From a virus: DNA of 24,445 bases. The notes under the pieces are model-generated. The model was not told where the DNA came from, searched no databases, and was given only the letters and a program-made list of their open reading frames with translations. A program made the translations under genes and the position numbers. Where the stretch lies: positions 1 to 24,445 of the IMG/VR virus record IMGVR_UViG_3300027763_000234; one strand, written 5' to 3'. Positions 19,840 to 24,445 of this stretch are shown here, one piece after another. Numbering within the stretch: position 1 is the stretch's first letter; the number at the start of each line of letters is the position of its first letter.

Positions 19840-21091
19840 ACTTAACTTTAGCCTACTGCCTTGGCAGCAAGAGGTGTTCAAGGACGAAACGCGGTTCAAA
19901 GTTATAGCTGCCGGCAGGCGGTGTGGCAAGTCCAGATTGGCCGCGACTACTTTGTTAATAGAGGCGCTGCGTTGTCCGGTTGGCAGCGCGGTGTTGTACG
20001 TCGCCCCGACGAATGGCCAGGCGCGGCAGATTATTTGGGACGTCTTGATGGAACTTGGGCGGGAGGTGATCCAGTCTAGTCATATTAATAACCAGAACAT
20101 TATGACGATCAACGGCGCCAGTATTTATGTCAGAGGCGCAGACCGGCCGGACACCTTACGGGGTGTTAGCTTAACTTACGCAGTTCTTGACGAGGTGGCT
20201 GACATTAAGCCCGAAGCGTGGGAGCAGGTCATAAGAGCCTCGCTTTCGGACAAAAAAGGCAAAGCCATGTTTATTGGCACGCCCAAGGGAAGAAATTGGT
20301 TCTACGATCTGTACAAGCTAGGTCAAGAGGAGTCAGACCAGGATTGGAAGTCTTGGCACTTCACTACAAAAGACAATCCCCTAATAGACCCAACTGAGAT
20401 TGAGTCAGCCAAAAAAACCTTATCCACCTTTGCTTTTAAGCAGGAATACATGGCTAGTTTTACTAATGCTGGTAGCAATGTGTTTAAGGAAGAATGGATT
20501 AAGTATGGGGAAGAACCTCAGTACGGCAGTTATTACTTAGCGATTGACTTAGCAGGATTTGAGGAAGTTGCCAAACAAGCGGCTAATTCTAAGAAGAGGC
20601 TAGACCAGACTGCTATTGCTGTGGTCAAGGTAACTGAGGACGGCAAATGGTTTGTAAAAGAAATTGTTTATGGTAGGTGGGACATCCGTGAGACTGCGGC
20701 AACCATCCTGATGAAGATGCGAGATTACAGACCTTTGGCAGTAGGTATCGAGCGAGGTGCGTTAAAAAATGCAGTTTTGCCGTATCTTTCTGACCTTATG
20801 CGTAAAAATAATGTATATTCGCACATAGTAGACTTAACGCATGGCAACAGGAAAAAGGCTGACAGAATTATCTGGAGCCTCCAAGGTCGATTTGAGCATG
20901 GGCGTATTGTGCTGAACTCTGAGGAGGATTGGGATGAATTTAAAGATCAACTTCTACTTTTCCCAGCCATTGGAGTGCATGATGACTTGCCAGATGCTTT
21001 GTCATATATTGACCAGTTAGCCGTGACTTCTTACTTTGAGGATGTTGAAGAAGATGAGTGGGAGCCAGTTGACATAATTAGTGGGGTTTAA
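19832..21091 (+). CDS. terL: Terminase large subunit (packaging ATPase/nuclease)
   Basis: A 419-residue terminase. The ATPase domain shows Walker A AAGRRCGKS (26-34), Walker B YAVLDE (Asp120, Glu121) and the coupling motif FIGTPKG (147-153). The nuclease domain has YYLAIDLAG (Asp239), VGIERGAL (Glu307) and HDDLPDAL (Asp384, Asp388), the acidic triad of an RNase H-like fold. It drives ATP-dependent genome packaging through the portal and cuts the concatemer. The start overlaps TerS. Codon use changes within the gene: the first ~350 bases are rich in GGC/GGCC like the middle of the genome, the rest uses more GGT/GGA and almost lacks GGCC. This suggests a recombination joint inside the coding sequence. 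Confidence 0.95.
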   Translation: MSELNFSLLPWQQEVFKDETRFKVIAAGRRCGKSRLAATTLLIEALRCPVGSAVLYVAPTNGQARQIIWDVLMELGREVIQSSHINNQNIMTINGASIYVRGADRPDTLRGVSLTYAVLDEVADIKPEAWEQVIRASLSDKKGKAMFIGTPKGRNWFYDLYKLGQEESDQDWKSWHFTTKDNPLIDPTEIESAKKTLSTFAFKQEYMASFTNAGSNVFKEEWIKYGEEPQYGSYYLAIDLAGFEEVAKQAANSKKRLDQTAIAVVKVTEDGKWFVKEIVYGRWDIRETAATILMKMRDYRPLAVGIERGALKNAVLPYLSDLMRKNNVYSHIVDLTHGNRKKADRIIWSLQGRFEHGRIVLNSEEDWDEFKDQLLLFPAIGVHDDLPDALSYIDQLAVTSYFEDVEEDEWEPVDIISGV

Positions 21092-23161
21092 ATGGCAACA
21101 GACAAAGAAGTGAAGATCGAAAACGAAGGTGGCTACGATGAGCCTACACAGGCTGACAAGGACTTAACTGCCTTTGTTGTTGACCATTGTGATCGTTGGC
21201 GTGATTACAGAAATACCAACTTCCTTCCCGATTGGCTAGAGTACGAGCGCATCTTCCGTGGTGAATGGGCAGTAGAAGACAAAACCCGTGAATCAGAGCG
21301 TAGCCGTATTGTTACCCCTGCCACCCAACAAGCAGTTGAGACTCGCCATGCTGAGATTATGGAAGCAATCTTTGGTCAAGGAGACTTCTTTGACATTGAA
21401 GACAACATCCAAGATGTCAATGGCAACCCCATAGATGTGGAGATGATTAAGCGTCAACTTACAGAAGACTTCAAGAAAGACAAAATCCGCAAAGCCATTG
21501 ATCAGATTGAACTGATGGCTGAAATCTATGGCACAGGCATAGGTGAAGTTGTGGTGATGACTGAGACAGAGTATGTCCCGTCTACTCAGCCAATCCCTAA
21601 CCAGATGGGACAAGCGGCTATTGGAGTGTTAGAGAGAGAAAGAATTGCGGTCAAGATTTCTCCTGTAAACCCAAAGAACTTTCTGTTCGACCCCAACGGA
21701 ACTAGCGTAAGTGACTGTATGGGTGTGGCGATAGAGAAATACGTTTCTATCCACAAGATTGTCCAAGGCATTGAGGCTGGTATCTATCGCAAGGTAAACA
21801 TTACCACTTCTGGTGACGATTCTGACCTTGAGCCTACCCAAGAGGTAAGCCAATACCAAGATGAGAAAGTCTTGTTGTTGACCTACTACGGCTTAGTGCC
21901 ACGGGAATACCTAGAGAATTTAGAAGAAAACAAAGACATTGTTGACCTTTTCCCAGATAACTCTGAGGCAGAGGAATATGCTGACTTGGTAGAAGCCATT
22001 ATTGTTATTGCCAATGATGGGCAACTGCTAAAGGCTGAAGCCAATCCCTACATGATGAAGGATCGTCCCGTCTTGACCTATCAGGATGACACAGTTCCTA
22101 ATCGTTTGTTGGGCAGAGGAACAGTAGAAAAAGCGTTCAATATGCAAAAGGCTATTGACGCACAGACTCGCTCACACCTTGACTCCCTTGCTCTGACTAC
22201 TAGCCCCATGATTGCTATGGATGCTACCCGTTTGCCAAGAGGAATGAAGTTTGAGGTAAAGCCTGGCAAGGCAATCCTTACCAATGGCGCACCTTCTGAG
22301 ATTCTTTACCCCTTCAAGTTCGGAGCAACTGATCCCAACAACTTGGCTACGGCCAAAGACTTTGAAAGAATGTTGTTGCAAGCTACTGGAACATTGGATT
22401 CCCAAGGCATGATCAGCAATGTTTCGAGAGATGGTGGTCAAGGCGGTATGTCTATGGCTGTCGCCTCTATCATTAAGAAGTACAAACGCACTTTGGTGAA
22501 CTTCCAAGAGGATTTCTTGATCCCGTTCATCAAAAAGGCGGCTTTCAGGTTCATGCAGTTTGACCCAGAGCGTTATCCCTCAGTCGATATGAACTTCATA
22601 CCTACGGCAACGCTTGGAATTATTGCTAGAGAGTACGAACAACAACAGTTTATTGGCTTGTTGCAGACGCTTGGCCCTAACACTCCTGTCTTGCCTGTCA
22701 TTCTGAAGGGTATTTTGGCTAATTCAAGTCTGTCTAACAGGATGGAACTGATTGCAATGCTTGAGCAGATGGGTCAACCTGATCCACAAGCACAACAAAT
22801 GCAGCAAATGCAACAGCAATTGGCAATGCAAGCGGCACAAGCACAGATTGCAGTCAATACTACTCAAGCAGAACAGAATCGTGCAGAGGCTACCAAGTTG
22901 ACTGTTGAGGCTCAGTTAATGCCACAAGAAGTTCAAGCCAAGATGAGTGCTTCTTTGACCAAGAATCTCCCCAATGAGGCTGATGCCAACCAAAGGGAGT
23001 TTGATAAGAGAGTCAAGATTGCTGATTTGATGCTCAAAGAGGCTGACATCAAGAATAAGAGCAAGATTGTCGAGTTACAGATGGCAGACAAACTCAATTC
23101 TCAGTCCCAAGTTAAGCAAGACTTCCTTACTAAACTGACAAATGGCTTAAATAATGGCTAA
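21092..23161 (+). CDS. Portal protein (head-tail connector)
   Basis: A 689-residue protein immediately after TerL (the TAA is followed directly by ATG). Conserved-looking features include DWLEYERIFRGEW (~47-59), SRIVTPATQQAVETRHAEI (~70-88), LLTYYGLVPREYLE (~257-270), TYQDDTVPNRLLGRGTVEK (~326-344) and SMAVASIIKKYKRTL (~450-464). The C-terminus is Gln-rich and coiled coil (~565-620), as in podovirus portals with a long barrel or crown. The size is close to the P22-type portals. It forms the dodecameric ring through which DNA enters and leaves and on which TerL docks. The stop overlaps the fibre gene by 8 bases. Confidence 0.88.
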   Translation: MATDKEVKIENEGGYDEPTQADKDLTAFVVDHCDRWRDYRNTNFLPDWLEYERIFRGEWAVEDKTRESERSRIVTPATQQAVETRHAEIMEAIFGQGDFFDIEDNIQDVNGNPIDVEMIKRQLTEDFKKDKIRKAIDQIELMAEIYGTGIGEVVVMTETEYVPSTQPIPNQMGQAAIGVLERERIAVKISPVNPKNFLFDPNGTSVSDCMGVAIEKYVSIHKIVQGIEAGIYRKVNITTSGDDSDLEPTQEVSQYQDEKVLLLTYYGLVPREYLENLEENKDIVDLFPDNSEAEEYADLVEAIIVIANDGQLLKAEANPYMMKDRPVLTYQDDTVPNRLLGRGTVEKAFNMQKAIDAQTRSHLDSLALTTSPMIAMDATRLPRGMKFEVKPGKAILTNGAPSEILYPFKFGATDPNNLATAKDFERMLLQATGTLDSQGMISNVSRDGGQGGMSMAVASIIKKYKRTLVNFQEDFLIPFIKKAAFRFMQFDPERYPSVDMNFIPTATLGIIAREYEQQQFIGLLQTLGPNTPVLPVILKGILANSSLSNRMELIAMLEQMGQPDPQAQQMQQMQQQLAMQAAQAQIAVNTTQAEQNRAEATKLTVEAQLMPQEVQAKMSASLTKNLPNEADANQREFDKRVKIADLMLKEADIKNKSKIVELQMADKLNSQSQVKQDFLTKLTNGLNNG

Positions 23162-24350
23162 TATCAAGGAACTTATCCAAAGCATTGAGTCAACAGACTC
23201 ATCTTTTGATGAGAAGTTAGAGGCCATCAATAAGATGGAAGAAACCCTTGTGGCTATGCGCCAGCAAGAGGAAAAGGCTGTTCAAGACAATGTAGATTTG
23301 ATAGTTGAAGCCATCAAAGTGATGGAAAACAAGGTCACAAAACAACTAGAGGTTGCCAAGTCGATTGTTCCTGAGAAGGGTGACAAGGGAGACAAAGGCG
23401 ATAAGGGCGCAGATGGTCGGCAAGGGATAGATGGCAAGAATGGGCAAAACGGAGTAGACGGAAAAGACGGGATAGACGGAAAAGATGGTGTTTCTGTCTC
23501 AAATGCTCAGATTGACTTTGATGGTTCTTTGGTTATTACCTTGTCTACTGGTCAAGAGATCAATGTGGGTGAGGTGGTTGCTCCTGAATTGCAAGAAAGA
23601 ATCAAACTTGTGACTTCAGGTGGTGCGGGGACTGTTTTACCTGATCAAGCAAGCAATTCTGGAAAGTATTTAACTACTAATGGCTCTGCCCTTTCTTGGG
23701 CATCTGTCGCTGGTGGTCTGAGTTACCAAGGAACTTGGAACGCATCCACTAACACTCCTACATTGGCAAGTGGTGTGGGTGTAAATGGGTATTACTACAT
23801 TACGGCAACGGCTGGTTCTACTAATCTTGATGGCATAACTGATTGGCAAATAGGCGATTGGTTACTGTTTAATGGCTCTAATTGGCAAAAGATTGACCAA
23901 AGCAACCTAGTTATAAGCGTAGCAGGACGAACAGGTGCTGTTACTCTGACAACAGCAGATGTAAGTGGTTTGGGAACGATTTCCACACAAGCCGCTAACA
24001 ATGTCTCAATTACTGGTGGTTCAATCACAGGCATTACAGACTTGGCACTTGCAGATGGTGGCACAGGCGCATCTAATGCTTCAGGTGCTAGAACTAACCT
24101 TGGTTTGGTGATTGGCACAGATGTGTTAGCCCCAACTGGGTCAGCCGCATCCCTTACAGGATTCCCGACTTTCAATCAAAACACCACAGGAACTGCGGCA
24201 TCCACTCCTAAGTTGTTGACTACCAATTTCACGATTGAGGAATCAGGTGGAAAGTTGCTGTTTAAATATGGCGCAACTACAATTGCCTCAATGTCTTCAA
24301 CTGGAGTGATTACTTCAGCAACAAATATTATTGCAAATGGAACACCATAA
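23154..24350 (+). CDS. Collagen-like tail fibre/virion fibre protein
   Basis: A 398-residue protein in three parts. Residues 1-73 form a coiled coil (Glu/Lys/Met-rich). Residues 76-111 carry twelve consecutive Gly-X-Y triplets (GDK repeats, then GAD, GRQ, GID, GKN and so on), which should form a trimeric collagen-like rod. The C-terminal ~280 residues are beta-rich with typical phage fibre phrases, SVAGRTGAVTLTTADVSGLG and ADGGTGASNASGARTNLG. Trimeric fibres of this kind mediate adsorption or decorate the virion. It is unusual to find the gene directly behind the portal gene, where scaffold or capsid genes are normally expected. The ATG at 23154 overlaps the portal stop. Confidence 0.85.
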   Translation: MANIKELIQSIESTDSSFDEKLEAINKMEETLVAMRQQEEKAVQDNVDLIVEAIKVMENKVTKQLEVAKSIVPEKGDKGDKGDKGADGRQGIDGKNGQNGVDGKDGIDGKDGVSVSNAQIDFDGSLVITLSTGQEINVGEVVAPELQERIKLVTSGGAGTVLPDQASNSGKYLTTNGSALSWASVAGGLSYQGTWNASTNTPTLASGVGVNGYYYITATAGSTNLDGITDWQIGDWLLFNGSNWQKIDQSNLVISVAGRTGAVTLTTADVSGLGTISTQAANNVSITGGSITGITDLALADGGTGASNASGARTNLGLVIGTDVLAPTGSAASLTGFPTFNQNTTGTAASTPKLLTTNFTIEESGGKLLFKYGATTIASMSSTGVITSATNIIANGTP

Positions 24351-24359
24351 AGGAAAAAT

Positions 24360-24445
24360 ATGGCAACGACAGTAACCCTAAAACCTAATGCGATTGACCT
24401 CTCTGGTTCGACTTCAGGGACAACCACATTGCAAGCAACTGCGGT
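24360..24445 (+). CDS. Start of a virion gene (truncated by window end)
   Basis: ATG at 24360 follows AAAGGAAAAAT, nine bases after the fibre gene stop. The visible 28 codons read MATTVTLKPNAIDLSGSTSG and continue with a Thr-rich stretch. Repeated Ser/Gly/Thr of this kind is frequent at the beginning of phage fibre or fibre-associated proteins. The rest lies outside the window. Confidence 0.7.
   Translation, partial: MATTVTLKPNAIDLSGSTSGTTTLQATA

Noticed and set aside
1-24445. Lysogeny functions (integrase, repressor, attachment site)
   Set aside because: No recombinase or phage repressor motif was found in any plausible frame; the HTH-like 79-aa protein is too weak to support a lysogeny claim.

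Overview
This window is part of the genome of a tailed double-stranded DNA bacteriophage, most likely podovirus-like. The signs are a large terminase followed directly by a ~690-residue portal, a holin plus M15 endolysin lysis cassette, large Gly/Ala-rich candidate ejection proteins, and a self-encoded replication module. No integrase, repressor, tRNA, CRISPR array or insertion sequence was seen. Shine-Dalgarno spacing, sigma70-like promoters and gene families fit a proteobacterial host. A freshwater betaproteobacterium is possible but is only inference. The major capsid gene is not present, so the window is a partial or circularly permuted cut.

Layout. (1) 2-4763, + strand: three virion genes ending in an 878-residue probable internal/ejection protein. 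(2) 4767-6509, + strand: a coiled-coil membrane protein that appears to start at an ATT codon, a 55-aa membrane protein, a three-TM holin and an M15 peptidase endolysin. (3) 6506-9433, - strand: an eleven-gene operon reading VRR-NUC nuclease, SF2 helicase, then nine small proteins, nearly all joined by ATGA-type or longer overlaps. (4) 9434-9502: divergent promoters. (5) 9503-15661, + strand: replication block with a 52-aa protein, a DUF2800 RecB/Cas4-like nuclease, a replication-associated protein, family A DNA polymerase and a PrimPol-SF3 helicase. A hairpin terminator lies after the polymerase gene and a bidirectional one after the primase gene. (6) 15685-18631, - strand: a GC-rich cluster of eleven small genes, including a Cys-rich DUF7227-like protein, behind a near-consensus sigma70 promoter. 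(7) 18632-19539: mostly non-coding, with arrays of a 9-bp GTGGGYCAT repeat, an (AT)11 tract, a GC-rich CTGGCC-repeat segment and one probable small gene (19001-19207) resembling a ribbon-helix-helix DNA-binding protein. (8) 19540-24445, + strand: small and large terminase, portal, collagen-like fibre and the start of another virion gene.

How it works together. Packaging and structural genes run rightward and, if the genome is circular, continue into the left end of the window. Replication probably depends on the PrimPol-helicase and polymerase. VRR-NUC, the SF2 helicase and DUF2800 form a recombination/processing set. The repeat-rich region beside the terminase genes is the best candidate for an origin or master control region. 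Composition changes sharply inside the second gene and inside the large terminase gene, suggesting that the structural block was joined to the rest by recombination.
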